NCBI RefSeq assembly: GCF_004770905.1
Contig: NZ_RQHT01000001.1
Coordinates: 1 to 64,000 of the forward strand
Direction: 5' to 3'
Length of the DNA stretch: 64,000 bases
Source of the DNA: Leptospira bandrabouensis
GTDB lineage: Bacteria; Spirochaetota; Leptospiria; Leptospirales; Leptospiraceae
Numbering within the stretch: position 1 is the stretch's first letter; the number at the start of each line of letters is the position of its first letter. A program made the translations under genes and the position numbers. Below the pieces are notes generated by a model, which saw only the letters and a list, made by a program, of their open reading frames with translations, did not search any database and was not told where the DNA came from. Positions 10,143 through 19,758 of this stretch are shown here, one piece after another.

Positions 10143-12255
10143 AAATCTTTCCTGGAGTAAGGATTTTGGGAACTTTTAGTTCAGGGACCGAAATGAAAAA
10201 ATCCTGTTTATTATATGCAGATTCTTTTTCCGTTCCGTCAGTTTGTTTGTATAAGGCAGCCACTTCCCAACGATACCTTCCTACATTTAGTTTTTGAATG
10301 TCACTAAACAGAAGTTTTGCGGAACTAATTCTTTCATTTAGAATTTGTTTTTCCCGTATTCCAGAAATATCGATGATCTGAAGGCGGTAACCCGAAGCTT
10401 TTTCAACAGGTTTCCAAGTGAAAAGAATAGAATTTTTTGTAAACAAATCAATGGTTTCATTGCGAGCTGGACTGACGAGACTAGGCGCTTCCCGATTGGT
10501 TTGCATTTGGAAATTACGAACCGCACTATAATCATTCTCACCATCTACTGGTTTGACTCGCCAATAAAAACGTCCTAAATCTTTTGATTTAAATTCAAAG
10601 TAGTTATTAGAAACCGTTTCTTTTGTAAGTAGAGGTTTAAAATCAGAATCTCGAGCAATTTCTATTTCATAATTTGCCTTACCCGATAACTTTTTCCATT
10701 TGAGAATTACTACAGAACGTTCATCTACTTCCACCTCAGCTCCATTCGCCGGCGCAATCAATTCCATTTCTTCTTTGGCAATGACTGAAAATGAACTTGG
10801 TTTTGATTCCAAAGAGGAACCACTAGAAGTAAGTCCCTTTACTCGCCAAAAGTAAACGCCCACACCCAAATCACTGGAAAGTTTTAAAAAATTATTTTTG
10901 GTAGAATCTGTTTTTAATTTTGTTTGGAAATTGGAATCGGAACTTAGCTCCCATTCATAACCACTAAAATCTTTTTCATCTTTCCAAGAAAAGAAAACTT
11001 GTGATTTAGTTTGTTCCAAAGAAAAAGTTTTCCCACGAATCGGTTCTAATAACTCGGGAGGTGATAAGTTTGTTTTCTTTGTAATTTGAAAACTAACCAC
11101 ATTCGAAGTTTTTTCTAAAATCCCTGGAAGATTGGATCTAGCTTGAATTTTGGCAAAATAAGTACCTTCCTTTAAAGAATCAAACGCTAAGGATTGATTT
11201 TGAGTTTGTTTGGAAATCAAACCTTCGGAAAAACTAGAATCTCTGGCAATTTGAACCGTATAAGAAGAATATAAATCTAAGGGATTCCAAACAAATCGCA
11301 CCACGGGTGTTTCTTGCGTATATGAGAATACCTCACCCGGTTTTGGACTCATCACCTTAAGACCGGGGTCATTTAAAATTCGAAATTGAAAAACCTCTGT
11401 AGTTTGTTTTGTTTTGGAACTCGGATCTTCATAAGAGACTCTCCAATAATAAGAACCCGTTGCCAGTTTTTTTGAAATACTAGCCGCTGTTAGTTTTTCT
11501 TTGATGAGAGATTTTGAAAAATCAGGAAAAAGGGAAATTTCTAATATTGGATTTGAAGTCTTTGTGGAATCAGACTTCCAACCAGAAATGGAAAATTGTA
11601 TTTTTTCTTGGCCAGATTCAGAAAGAATATTTTTCCTGTCTTCCGGTGTTGTCAAACGGTAAACTGGTTTTCCTACCTTTACACCTGACTCTGTTACATT
11701 TGCGATTTGGTCTTTGGCAATTGTTTCTTCTTTTCCATTGGAAGTTAGTTTTGCTTCCCCTTGGTCAACCTTAATGTTTAATTCTGATTTTGTTTTATCA
11801 AGTTTTATATCTCCACTGGCCACTTGCACAGTTTTATCACCAGCTTGGATATTCATCTTCATATCACCTGAGATGGTTCCTTCTCTTGCCGCCTCAAATG
11901 ATCCATAAGCAAAATTGATATTGATATTTTTATCAGAAATATCAAGTAGGATCATCGAATTTTCTGATATATTGATTTTAGTACCATCATTTAAAGTTAG
12001 GATTGCATCAGACAAACCTTCAGTTCTAATGGTATCTCTATTTTTGACTTCCGTTTTTGATTCAATTAAATCCCAAACAACAGCATCATTATACTTTCTA
12101 AGTACAGTTTTGTTTTTGAAAGTGATTACACCAATGGTAGGACTCGAAGTATCGATGAATCTATCATTTAAGTTTCTATAGAGAAAGTATGAGAATACAA
12201 GAATCAGTAACAAAAGTGCAGAAACTACAAATCTTGTATCGTTTAACCATCTCAT
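10132..12255 (-). CDS. FecR-domain protein with tandem Fn3-like repeats
   Basis: A 707-residue protein anchored by one N-terminal membrane helix (residues about 9-27). A FecR-type beta domain follows, roughly 35-195 (VVWDLIESKTEVKNRDTI, LNDGTKINI, GSFEAAREG, VASGDIKL). The remaining part is about five tandem Fn3-like repeats of 85-95 residues, each with a W..... start, a Y.I.IARDS.F strand and a G.YYWRV strand (for example near SYYWRVSY, VYFWRVKG, FYWRVKPV). FecR domains are periplasmic sensors or regulators, classically of sigma-factor systems, but no sigma/anti-sigma gene is adjacent. Instead a membrane adenylate cyclase lies immediately upstream (5-base gap). It is probably a periplasmic scaffold or sensor. 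Confidence 0.8.
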   Translation of the reverse strand: MRWLNDTRFVVSALLLLILVFSYFLYRNLNDRFIDTSSPTIGVITFKNKTVLRKYNDAVVWDLIESKTEVKNRDTIRTEGLSDAILTLNDGTKINISENSMILLDISDKNININFAYGSFEAAREGTISGDMKMNIQAGDKTVQVASGDIKLDKTKSELNIKVDQGEAKLTSNGKEETIAKDQIANVTESGVKVGKPVYRLTTPEDRKNILSESGQEKIQFSISGWKSDSTKTSNPILEISLFPDFSKSLIKEKLTAASISKKLATGSYYWRVSYEDPSSKTKQTTEVFQFRILNDPGLKVMSPKPGEVFSYTQETPVVRFVWNPLDLYSSYTVQIARDSSFSEGLISKQTQNQSLAFDSLKEGTYFAKIQARSNLPGILEKTSNVVSFQITKKTNLSPPELLEPIRGKTFSLEQTKSQVFFSWKDEKDFSGYEWELSSDSNFQTKLKTDSTKNNFLKLSSDLGVGVYFWRVKGLTSSGSSLESKPSSFSVIAKEEMELIAPANGAEVEVDERSVVILKWKKLSGKANYEIEIARDSDFKPLLTKETVSNNYFEFKSKDLGRFYWRVKPVDGENDYSAVRNFQMQTNREAPSLVSPARNETIDLFTKNSILFTWKPVEKASGYRLQIIDISGIREKQILNERISSAKLLFSDIQKLNVGRYRWEVAALYKQTDGTEKESAYNKQDFFISVPELKVPKILTPGKIYVE

Positions 12256-12260
12256 AAAAT

Positions 12261-15017
12261 TTATTTATGTGTCCTTGTGAAAACTCCATCCCAATCGGAA
12301 CCAGGTGGATTAAGTTTGTATTCTTCGCAGCGTTCCACAAGCATACGACTAGACTTGTCTTTTTGTCCCTTGGCTTTTTCTGATTCCGAAAAGTATTTAA
12401 TTGCAGAATTCCAGTTTTGATTTAAATATTCTTTAAATCCCGATTCGTAAATTTCTGCTGCTTCCAGAAAGTTATTGGAAATCATAGAACGGTAACCGAT
12501 GAGTTCATGAATTTTCACTGGTTCATTTTTACCCTTTACTCTCACAAGGTCCAAATACCGAGTCACCATTTCACCTTGGATGGAATCGCGAATAGGATCG
12601 GTTATAAGAATATTCACACCATAATCCTTTCCTGCTGCTTCAAGCCTTGCTGCAAGATTGACTGTGTCACCCATCATTGTATACGAGGCCAGCGCATCTG
12701 TTCCCATAAAACCAACCTTAGCTGGTCCTGAATTGAGTCCAATCCTTGCATCCATCACTTGAGCTTCTTTCGAATATAGATTGTTTTTTGTCCAATATTC
12801 GCGTAAGTCCGCAAGTTTTGTCACCATGTCCACACTGGCTCGGGCCGCTTTTAGTTCATGTTCCAAAACAGGAACTGGCGCATTAAAAATACCTACGATT
12901 GCATCTCCAATGTATTTATCCAAAACTCCTTCGTGTTTTTTTAGAATAATTGTCATCGCTGACAAATATTCGTTGAGAAGAGCAGCAAGGTCTGCTGATT
13001 TTAATTGTTCGGAGATAGTAGAAAAACTGGCCACATCTGAGAAAAATGCGGTAATATGAGTTTCCGATCCTCTTTTTAAAGCAGCCAAGTCAACCATAGC
13101 TTCTTGGACCACAACCGGATCAATCATACTCCCTAAGATATTTTTAACCTTCTCTCGTTCTTCTAAACCTGCACCCATATCAATGAAGTATTTGGTAAGA
13201 AGCCCCACTTCATCTTGGGTTGTGGGTTTAATTCCAATTTTAAAATTTCCTTTGGCAATTTCCAAAGTTGCGGAAAGAAGCTGTAAAACAGGTTTCGTAA
13301 TGGTTTTGGAAAAGAAAAATACAAAGATGAGAGCCGAACACAATCCAATCCCAGCAATATACAAATTTGTTTTTTGACTTTTGTATACATCGGCAAAAGC
13401 CTTTTCTTCTGAAACAATGGTAATCACACCGGCATCTGCGAACCCAATTTTCTGAAAGGAACCCAAATAAGATCCGCCTAACTCTTCGTCTAAATAACTC
13501 ATTTGCCCCGTATTCGGTGCACTCGTTAACATAGATTTAACGATAGGCATAGAAGTAAGGTCAGTTGCGGCAAGAACTAAGTCTTCTTTAGGATGAGCAA
13601 GAACCGTTCCGTTTCCGTTTACCATAAAAGTGGTTTCGATACCCTTTTTAGAAAAAGCTCCGATGATTTTGTTTAATTTTACAATCATCACAAGAGCGTT
13701 GTCTAGTTCTCCGTTTTCCGCTGTAGGAATAGCAATGGCAAAGGAAGGTTCTTGGAACCCGGGACTCGAATTTAAAAGTACGGTTTGACCGTTAAATGCC
13801 TGTGCCAATGAATCACGATTCCGATTAACAACGGTATGAAAATCTTCTTCGGTAACAGAACTTTTTTTTAGTTCTTCTTCATTGAACACTTCTCTCTTCA
13901 TCACCAAAGAATTTTCTTTTCGTTCAAAAATCCCTAAATAAATGAACTCTTTATCATTTTCAAAAAATGTTTTGATAAGAAGTTTTCTCTCTGCTTCAGG
14001 AAGACCTTGGGTCGTGAGTGTAATGGCTATTTGGCGACCTTTTTCTACTACGCCGAGAATATCAGATTTTACCTTTGAACCTATGATTTCTGCAATTCGA
14101 ATATTATTATCACGTAACTGAAGTTCAATGGACCTTTTAAAATAAAAAGAAGCAAAAAAGATAATTACGGAAACTGACAATGCGAATAAGAGACTAATCA
14201 CACCCATCATTTTTAGTTGGAGCGAAAATTTTGTCCCAGACGATCCATCTAACGCATGATCGGCAGTTTCTTCTTTTTTCTCTTCTTTTACTTTTGCGGT
14301 ATCAGATTTTGGAAGGGAATCTTCTTCCTTCGGTTTATCATCCAAATTCTCCGGTTCTGAAAAAGAAGATTCAATTAAATCATAAGGATGGTTCGGTGAT
14401 TCATCGGGAGACGAAACCTTATCACTTACTTCCTCATCCAATTCCGGATTCATTCGATCGATATGAGCCCCATTGGCCGAGACTAGTACCTTTTCTTTGA
14501 CTCTATTAATACCGGACTTTCCAATAAATTCTAATGGTGGATGAATCAGAGAATTTTTTTTAGATAAATGATGGTTTGAAACTTGTGTATCCGATACAGA
14601 ACTTGTTTTACCAGTCAGGCCAAATTTATGTGTGATTCGATCAGGAGATATTTTATCATCCCAAAGGTATTCTAAACGAGCAAATACAGATCTTGCTTCT
14701 GATTCCAAACCTTTTGAAATTAAAACATAGATAGTTTTTTCTTCACCTAACTTTGCTAATTCGGAAGCGAGATATTTATTGGTAGGAATATTGTGAATGG
14801 ATACAAATGGAAATTCCAATCGATTCGTATCTGTAGGAATTCCCCAAAGAGGGGGACCAAATCGAAACTCTAGTTCCCCGGCACGCCGAGTTTGGAAAAA
14901 TATAGTAATCCCCTCGTTCCAATCCCATGTCTCTAAACTTCCAGGAGATTCATCCCAGATAAGAAACACAAGTTTGGACGTTCGGAGGAACGGAATTTCA
15001 GCGGAAATTTCTATCAT
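12261..15017 (-). CDS. Membrane adenylate cyclase (class III) with Cache-like sensor and HAMP
   Basis: A 918-residue signalling enzyme that makes cyclic AMP from ATP. Residues 1-135 form an unrecognised cytoplasmic domain, followed by a charged, Ser/Asp/Glu-rich linker. One membrane helix lies near 272-295, a Cache-type periplasmic sensor at 300-550, and a second helix near 552-570. A HAMP region (KTITKPVLQLL) precedes the cyclase domain at about 645-850. Catalytic residues are intact: Asp661 (FSDVASFS) and Asp705 (KYIGDAI) for metals, and Asn787 and Arg791 (VNLAARL) for the transition state. Lys701 and Thr780 at the specificity positions point to ATP rather than GTP. The downstream FecR gene is 5 bases away. 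The cNMP-binding channel at 62426 could respond to its product. Confidence 0.92.
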   Translation of the reverse strand: MIEISAEIPFLRTSKLVFLIWDESPGSLETWDWNEGITIFFQTRRAGELEFRFGPPLWGIPTDTNRLEFPFVSIHNIPTNKYLASELAKLGEEKTIYVLISKGLESEARSVFARLEYLWDDKISPDRITHKFGLTGKTSSVSDTQVSNHHLSKKNSLIHPPLEFIGKSGINRVKEKVLVSANGAHIDRMNPELDEEVSDKVSSPDESPNHPYDLIESSFSEPENLDDKPKEEDSLPKSDTAKVKEEKKEETADHALDGSSGTKFSLQLKMMGVISLLFALSVSVIIFFASFYFKRSIELQLRDNNIRIAEIIGSKVKSDILGVVEKGRQIAITLTTQGLPEAERKLLIKTFFENDKEFIYLGIFERKENSLVMKREVFNEEELKKSSVTEEDFHTVVNRNRDSLAQAFNGQTVLLNSSPGFQEPSFAIAIPTAENGELDNALVMIVKLNKIIGAFSKKGIETTFMVNGNGTVLAHPKEDLVLAATDLTSMPIVKSMLTSAPNTGQMSYLDEELGGSYLGSFQKIGFADAGVITIVSEEKAFADVYKSQKTNLYIAGIGLCSALIFVFFFSKTITKPVLQLLSATLEIAKGNFKIGIKPTTQDEVGLLTKYFIDMGAGLEEREKVKNILGSMIDPVVVQEAMVDLAALKRGSETHITAFFSDVASFSTISEQLKSADLAALLNEYLSAMTIILKKHEGVLDKYIGDAIVGIFNAPVPVLEHELKAARASVDMVTKLADLREYWTKNNLYSKEAQVMDARIGLNSGPAKVGFMGTDALASYTMMGDTVNLAARLEAAGKDYGVNILITDPIRDSIQGEMVTRYLDLVRVKGKNEPVKIHELIGYRSMISNNFLEAAEIYESGFKEYLNQNWNSAIKYFSESEKAKGQKDKSSRMLVERCEEYKLNPPGSDWDGVFTRTHK

Positions 15018-15067
15018 GCCTTTTTTAGTATCGACTTATTAAGCCAAACAATCGATCTCAATTCTAG

Positions 15068-15838
15068 ATGAAAATCATCACGTTAAATTGCAACGGAATT
15101 CGTTCCAGTTTGAGCAAAGGTTTGCTCGATTTTATCTGTCAGGAAAATCCCGACATTATTTGTTTCCAAGAAACTAAGGCTCCTGTCACAGAAATTGATA
15201 GAGAAGAATTTAGGAATCTGGGGTATGAAGTGCACACATGTATCGCAGAAAAACCGGGATACAGTGGAACAGCAGTTCTTACTAAATTAAAACCAAAATC
15301 GGTCACGATAGGTCTCGGTGCTGGAATTTATTCCTTGGAAGGAAGGTCCGTTTTCTTAGAATATCCCGAATTTTTTCTTTGGAACCTTTACTTTCCTTCA
15401 GGAACGAGTGGCGAGGAAAGACAAAAAATCAAATACCAATTTTTAGATTCCTTTTACGAACTAGCAAAACCCTATACTAAGAAGAAAAAACCTTTGATTG
15501 TCTGCGGGGATGTCAATATCGCCCATACAGAAATTGATATCCACAATGCAAAAGGAAACCAAAAGAGTTCGGGATTTCTACCCGAAGAAAGGGCCTGGGT
15601 TTCTAAGTTTTTGGATTTAGGTTTTTTAGATTGTTTTCGCGTGGTGCAACCGGAAGTAAAAGATGAATACTCGTGGTGGACTTATAGGTTCCAAGCCAGA
15701 AAAAACAACAAAGGATGGAGGATTGATTATTTTTTTATCACAAAATCTTCTGGGTATAAAATTGAATCTGTGACCATTGCCAAAGAACCTGTTCTTTCCG
15801 ACCATGCCCCCGTGGTGATGAAAATTCAATTCACTTGA
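15068..15838 (+). CDS. xthA: Exodeoxyribonuclease III
   Basis: A 256-residue Mg-dependent AP endonuclease and 3'-5' exonuclease that acts in base-excision repair. Family residues are visible: LNCNGIRSSL at the N-terminus, IICFQETKA with the metal-binding Glu, CGDVNIAHTEID in the middle, a WRIDYFF stretch and the terminal SDHAPVV with the catalytic Asp-His pair. Length is standard. It is divergent from the cyclase gene with only 50 bases between starts. The lipoprotein gene downstream begins 31 bases after its stop. Confidence 0.97.
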   Translation: MKIITLNCNGIRSSLSKGLLDFICQENPDIICFQETKAPVTEIDREEFRNLGYEVHTCIAEKPGYSGTAVLTKLKPKSVTIGLGAGIYSLEGRSVFLEYPEFFLWNLYFPSGTSGEERQKIKYQFLDSFYELAKPYTKKKKPLIVCGDVNIAHTEIDIHNAKGNQKSSGFLPEERAWVSKFLDLGFLDCFRVVQPEVKDEYSWWTYRFQARKNNKGWRIDYFFITKSSGYKIESVTIAKEPVLSDHAPVVMKIQFT

Positions 15839-15869
15839 CAATCCTTTTGTTTCGAGAGAGATTTTTGGC

Positions 15870-16841
15870 ATGAAATTGGCACTTCCCTTAATCCTCTCTA
15901 TTTTCAGTCTGCAATGTTCTGTCCTTGGAGTGATCCAAGACAAAATACCTATGCCTGAGTTTGAATTTGATTCTCTTTCGATAAAGAGCATTACCTTTAC
16001 TGACATCACCTTAAACGTAGTGACCTCGGTGGAAAATCCTTATCCGATATCTCTTCCCAGTTCATTGCTCGATATGGATATCAAAATCGAAGGTTTAAAA
16101 CTTTCACAAATTAAAACCGATTTAGGGGCCATTGAAGGTAAAAAAACAAAACAACTGCCATTGGAAGTGAAACTCAAATACACTGACTTACTCAATCTTT
16201 ACAAAAAGTTTCCAAACAAACCCCTGTTAGAAGTTAGTGCAGAAGGAAATATGAAAGTGCCAATTCCCAAACAATGGCAACTTTTAGGAAAAGATTCTCT
16301 TAGTTTTCCCTTTGTGAAAAAAAAGGAAATCCCTGCTATCTTACCCAATGTTGAGATTCAAAACTTTAAAATTTTGATGCCTACCGAAGCCGATATCCTC
16401 AGTGCTTCTAATACCAATGCACTGGCAGACACTGCTACTGGATTTTTAAAAGGATTACTCGGGGGAACGAAACAACCTGCGACCTCTGCGGCAAAAGCAG
16501 GTCTTTCTGGACTTAACTTAGATTTAAATACAGAGTTTGATTTTATATTTGCTAACGAAGCTGCCTCCAACCTAAACCTAACAAATCTTAACTATGATTT
16601 AAATTTAGCAGGTGAAAAGTTCTTAAATGGAACTCCTAAGGAAATCATCAACTCAGGAAAAACTTCTACAGTAAAAGTGGCCACAAAGTTTCCCGTAACA
16701 TCCATTAGTTCTTCACTCTACAAAACCATCCAATCCAAATCGGCTCAGTTTGATTTAAAAGGTGATTCTGGTTTAAAAGTTCCGTCTGTTCCAGAAACCA
16801 TACCTTTCATTTATGAAAAACATGGGAACTTTAAGTGGTAA
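15870..16841 (+). CDS. LEA14/WHy-type lipoprotein
   Basis: A 323-residue exported protein with signal peptide ending FSLQC (Cys16 is the candidate lipid site, Gln at -1). The mature part is beta-rich. Stretches such as FDSLSIKSITFTDITLNV, VENPYPISLP and LEVKLKYTDLLNLYKKF match the pattern of LEA type 2 (WHy) domains, apparently in two copies (residues about 30-145 and 160-300). These domains occur in stress or membrane-tethered proteins, and their biochemical role in bacteria is unclear. It ends just before a bidirectional terminator (16875-16899). It is probably an envelope lipoprotein; the specific function is unknown. Confidence 0.7.
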   Translation: MKLALPLILSIFSLQCSVLGVIQDKIPMPEFEFDSLSIKSITFTDITLNVVTSVENPYPISLPSSLLDMDIKIEGLKLSQIKTDLGAIEGKKTKQLPLEVKLKYTDLLNLYKKFPNKPLLEVSAEGNMKVPIPKQWQLLGKDSLSFPFVKKKEIPAILPNVEIQNFKILMPTEADILSASNTNALADTATGFLKGLLGGTKQPATSAAKAGLSGLNLDLNTEFDFIFANEAASNLNLTNLNYDLNLAGEKFLNGTPKEIINSGKTSTVKVATKFPVTSISSSLYKTIQSKSAQFDLKGDSGLKVPSVPETIPFIYEKHGNFKW

Positions 16842-16874
16842 TTTTTTAGAATCCGTTTCCAAAAAAAAAGATAC

Positions 16875-16899
16875 AAGGTCTTCTGTTATAGAAGGCCTT
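16875..16899. terminator. Bidirectional intrinsic terminator
   Basis: A 9-base-pair inverted repeat (AAGGTCTTC / GAAGGCCTT, one G-T wobble) with a 7-base loop, flanked by an A-run on the left and TTTATTTTTTC on the right. It sits between two convergent lipoprotein genes and can stop transcripts from both. It overlaps the stop codon of the minus-strand gene. Confidence 0.7.
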
Positions 16900-17534
16900 T
16901 ATTTTTTCTTCTGTAACATCTTTTTGATTTCGTCTCTCGTTTTTCCAGGATAAAGACGAATTTGGTAACTGATTAAAAACTTTGTAACGATGGGTGCTCC
17001 ATCTTTAGAAAAATGTTCATAATTAAAACGGGAAGCATCATTTTGAATGATCTTTGCCACATCATTGATCCTAGGAACACGACGGTCAAAGGCAATGGAT
17101 TCTAACTTTCCTGTGATAGAATTAAGTCCAATGGTAATCATCCCATCATCTACAAAACTAAGAAGATCAAATTTTTTCATTTCTTCTTTAGCAAGTTCAT
17201 CTCCACCTGGGTCTGGTTTTCTCTGGATTTTATCCGTATGGCGAATCTGGCGCACCATGTAGGAATCAGAGGCAATATAAACACGAAAAAGTTCGGTAGG
17301 TAAATCGCTCTTTTTTTGAAAGAATGGAATTTCACCCGTATGGTTTTGGACTTCTTCCCCTTTTTCATTCAGGATGATTTCACCTTCTCCTCCCGGTGGA
17401 GGAAGTAAATCCTTTCCAGGAGGAAGTTCCTGAACGGATTCTCCATTGGATTGGATGGAAACGGAAGAAGTCGATTGGCAATGGATAATGACAAAAAACG
17501 AAAATACAGTGAAAAACAAAGAGAAGAATTTCAT
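16899..17534 (-). CDS. Hypothetical lipoprotein
   Basis: A 211-residue exported protein. The signal peptide is very hydrophobic and ends at IIHC, so Cys19 is the likely lipidation point (His at -1 is unusual). A Pro/Gly/Glu-rich linker (ELPPGKDLLPPPGGEGE) follows. The C-terminal part includes SDSYMVRQIRHTDKIQRKPDPGG and a beta-rich region ending in a Lys-rich tail. I do not recognise the family. It is convergent with the LEA-like lipoprotein across a shared terminator and lies 62 bases downstream of mgtE. Confidence 0.6.
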   Translation of the reverse strand: MKFFSLFFTVFSFFVIIHCQSTSSVSIQSNGESVQELPPGKDLLPPPGGEGEIILNEKGEEVQNHTGEIPFFQKKSDLPTELFRVYIASDSYMVRQIRHTDKIQRKPDPGGDELAKEEMKKFDLLSFVDDGMITIGLNSITGKLESIAFDRRVPRINDVAKIIQNDASRFNYEHFSKDGAPIVTKFLISYQIRLYPGKTRDEIKKMLQKKK

Positions 17535-17596
17535 TTCGACATCAGTATTTGGCGGTTTCTCATCGTGGCAAGAATTTAAAATGAAAAGGGCAATCC

Positions 17597-19000
17597 CTAA
17601 ATTAAATATTTTGCCAAGACTGTGGCAAGTCCGAGGAAAAAGAAAAACCCACAGACATCTGTTGTCGCAGTCACAAAAATAGAAGAAGCAATCGCAGGAT
17701 CAATTCGCATACCTTTAAGGACAATAGGAACTAACGACCCAGTGAGTGATGCTACAATCATATTGACAAACATGGCAGTTCCTACCACGAACCCAAGCAC
17801 AGGATTTCCTTTTACCAAAAAGATCATACATCCAGTCACAAGACCAAGAACAAGACCATTGAGAACTCCAATGGTAAATTCTTTTCTCACAGCCTCCCAC
17901 CAATTTGAAATAGAAAGATCCCCAGTAGCAATATTTCGAATCACAACTGTTACCGATTGTGTTCCCGCATTTCCACCAAGACCTGCCACAATGGGCATGA
18001 GAGTGGCAAGTACTACAATCTGAGAGATGGTATCTTCAAAAAAGGCAACCACAGTGGAACTCACAAAGGCAGTGAGTAAATTGACGTTAAGCCAAACAAT
18101 CCTACGTTTTACCGATTGTAAAATGGGGGTAGATAATCTTTCATCCTCTGACACCCCTGCCATTAGGAGAATGTCTTCAGAAGCTTCTTCTTCTACGATT
18201 TCTAATACATCATCAAGAGTGATCCTTCCAATGATTCGGCCCAGGTCATCTGTGACGGCGGCACTAAATAAGTCGTATTTTTTAAAGGTATTGGCAACCT
18301 CTTCCTGATCTACATCGTAATGAAACGCAAACACCGAGAAATTTGTAATTTTAGCTACTTTTGTATTAATGGGTGTTAAAAATAAATCCTTCAGAGGAAT
18401 GAAACCTTCAAGTACTCCATTTTCATCGGTTACATATACTTGGTAAATATCATCAATTTCTTTGGCTTTTTTCCGAACATTGATGATCCCTTTACGCACA
18501 TTATCAGTAATAGAAACTGTGGCAAAATCCTTGGACATCAGTCGTCCTGCTGAGGATTCACGAAACCCAAGTTGCGACCTGATTTCAAAACTATCGGTTT
18601 TACTTAAATTTGCTAAAACTAACTCTCGTTTAGCGCCGGGAAGATAAGAAAGAAGATAAGTGGTTTCATCTGTTTCAATATGATTCAGAGTATGGGAGAT
18701 CTCATCTACAGAAAGGTTCTCTAAAAAGGACTCTAAAGTTTCCTCTTCCATTTTGATGAGTGCATAGGCTTGGTCTTCTTTAGATAAAAGACGGAAAAGG
18801 TATAATTCCTCTTCTCTTTCTAGGTCACGGAATAAGGTAACAACGTCGGCAGGGTGAGCCCCATCGAACATTTCTTTAAGTTGTTTGGATTCCTCATTGG
18901 CAATGAGGTCTTTGATTTGACCGACAAACTCATCGTAGGAATCGCTATCCCTGTCGATTTTGATACGGAATTCGGACTCTTTCTTTCTTTCTTCTTCCAT
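17597..19000 (-). CDS. mgtE: Magnesium transporter MgtE
   Basis: A 467-residue Mg2+ channel. The N-terminal superhelical MgtE domain covers about residues 30-135 (AHPADVVTLFRDLE), a CBS pair about 140-265 and five membrane helices about 290-467. The conserved pore segment GLGGNAGTQSVTVVIR is present, as are the PIVLKGMRIDPAIASSIF and TTDVCGFFFF stretches. Length matches the family. The upstream gap to the divergent lipoprotein gene is only 65 bases and shows no Mg-sensing leader, so regulation is probably through the cytoplasmic CBS domains. Confidence 0.97.
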   Translation of the reverse strand: MEEERKKESEFRIKIDRDSDSYDEFVGQIKDLIANEESKQLKEMFDGAHPADVVTLFRDLEREEELYLFRLLSKEDQAYALIKMEEETLESFLENLSVDEISHTLNHIETDETTYLLSYLPGAKRELVLANLSKTDSFEIRSQLGFRESSAGRLMSKDFATVSITDNVRKGIINVRKKAKEIDDIYQVYVTDENGVLEGFIPLKDLFLTPINTKVAKITNFSVFAFHYDVDQEEVANTFKKYDLFSAAVTDDLGRIIGRITLDDVLEIVEEEASEDILLMAGVSEDERLSTPILQSVKRRIVWLNVNLLTAFVSSTVVAFFEDTISQIVVLATLMPIVAGLGGNAGTQSVTVVIRNIATGDLSISNWWEAVRKEFTIGVLNGLVLGLVTGCMIFLVKGNPVLGFVVGTAMFVNMIVASLTGSLVPIVLKGMRIDPAIASSIFVTATTDVCGFFFFLGLATVLAKYLI

Positions 19001-19065
19001 AAATCAGCGGATTTCCTGAAATTTCCAATTGACGGTTATGTCGCGTAGACCATAGGCTATATCCT

Positions 19066-19758
19066 ATGTCGGCACTAGTTCGAATTTTGAAAACGAATCT
19101 TTTTCTTCTCCTTGTTTTTTCCCAATGTGTTCTCTTTGAACCGAAAATCAGCAAGGTTCCCGACGCCTATGTGCGCGAAGAGGTCATGAATGCGGAGCAG
19201 AAAAATGCCACAAGGGTCCTCACAGATAAAATCATCAAACTGAATAACGAAGTTTCCATCCAAAGAAAGGCAAACACACTCACAGGCCAAGCCATCAAAA
19301 TTTCTTTGGCAAAAGTTACCAAACACAGCGCACAGAGAGATCTTGCTCGATCCAAAGAAACCTACTTTGTATTCAAAGAAGACAGTGCCTCCTCCAAACG
19401 GTATTTAGAAGAAAGCCAGGCACACGAATTAGAAAGAGCCAAAGAAGAAACTCGTTATAAAACCTGGGTACAAAAAGAAAAAGAAGACAAAGCCTATTTG
19501 GAAATGAAAGAAGCTGCCCTCGGGGAACTCATCGCAGAACTTGAGTTAGTTCGTTCAGAAATTGCAGTAAAATTCCAAGAATCGCAAGGGAAAACACCTG
19601 CTGACCCCGAATACATCAAAAAAGAAATTTATGAGACCCAGTATGCTGAAAAAAAATCAGATGCGCGCCGTCGTGTTTCCGATTGGGAACGAGTAAAAAC
19701 CGAGGCACCTAGTTTACCAAAAGTCAATTTAGAGGATAGTTTTGACGATGCGAAGTAA
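19066..19758 (+). CDS. Coiled-coil lipoprotein
   Basis: A 230-residue exported protein. The signal peptide ends VFSQC (Cys21, Gln at -1). Nearly all of the mature chain is charged, helix-forming sequence with long Glu/Lys/Arg-rich stretches (for example residues 95-190), so a long coiled coil is likely. I do not recognise a specific family. Its stop overlaps the start of the downstream OmpA-like gene by about 11 bases, so translation is probably coupled and the two proteins may act together in the envelope. Confidence 0.65.
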   Translation: MSALVRILKTNLFLLLVFSQCVLFEPKISKVPDAYVREEVMNAEQKNATRVLTDKIIKLNNEVSIQRKANTLTGQAIKISLAKVTKHSAQRDLARSKETYFVFKEDSASSKRYLEESQAHELERAKEETRYKTWVQKEKEDKAYLEMKEAALGELIAELELVRSEIAVKFQESQGKTPADPEYIKKEIYETQYAEKKSDARRRVSDWERVKTEAPSLPKVNLEDSFDDAK

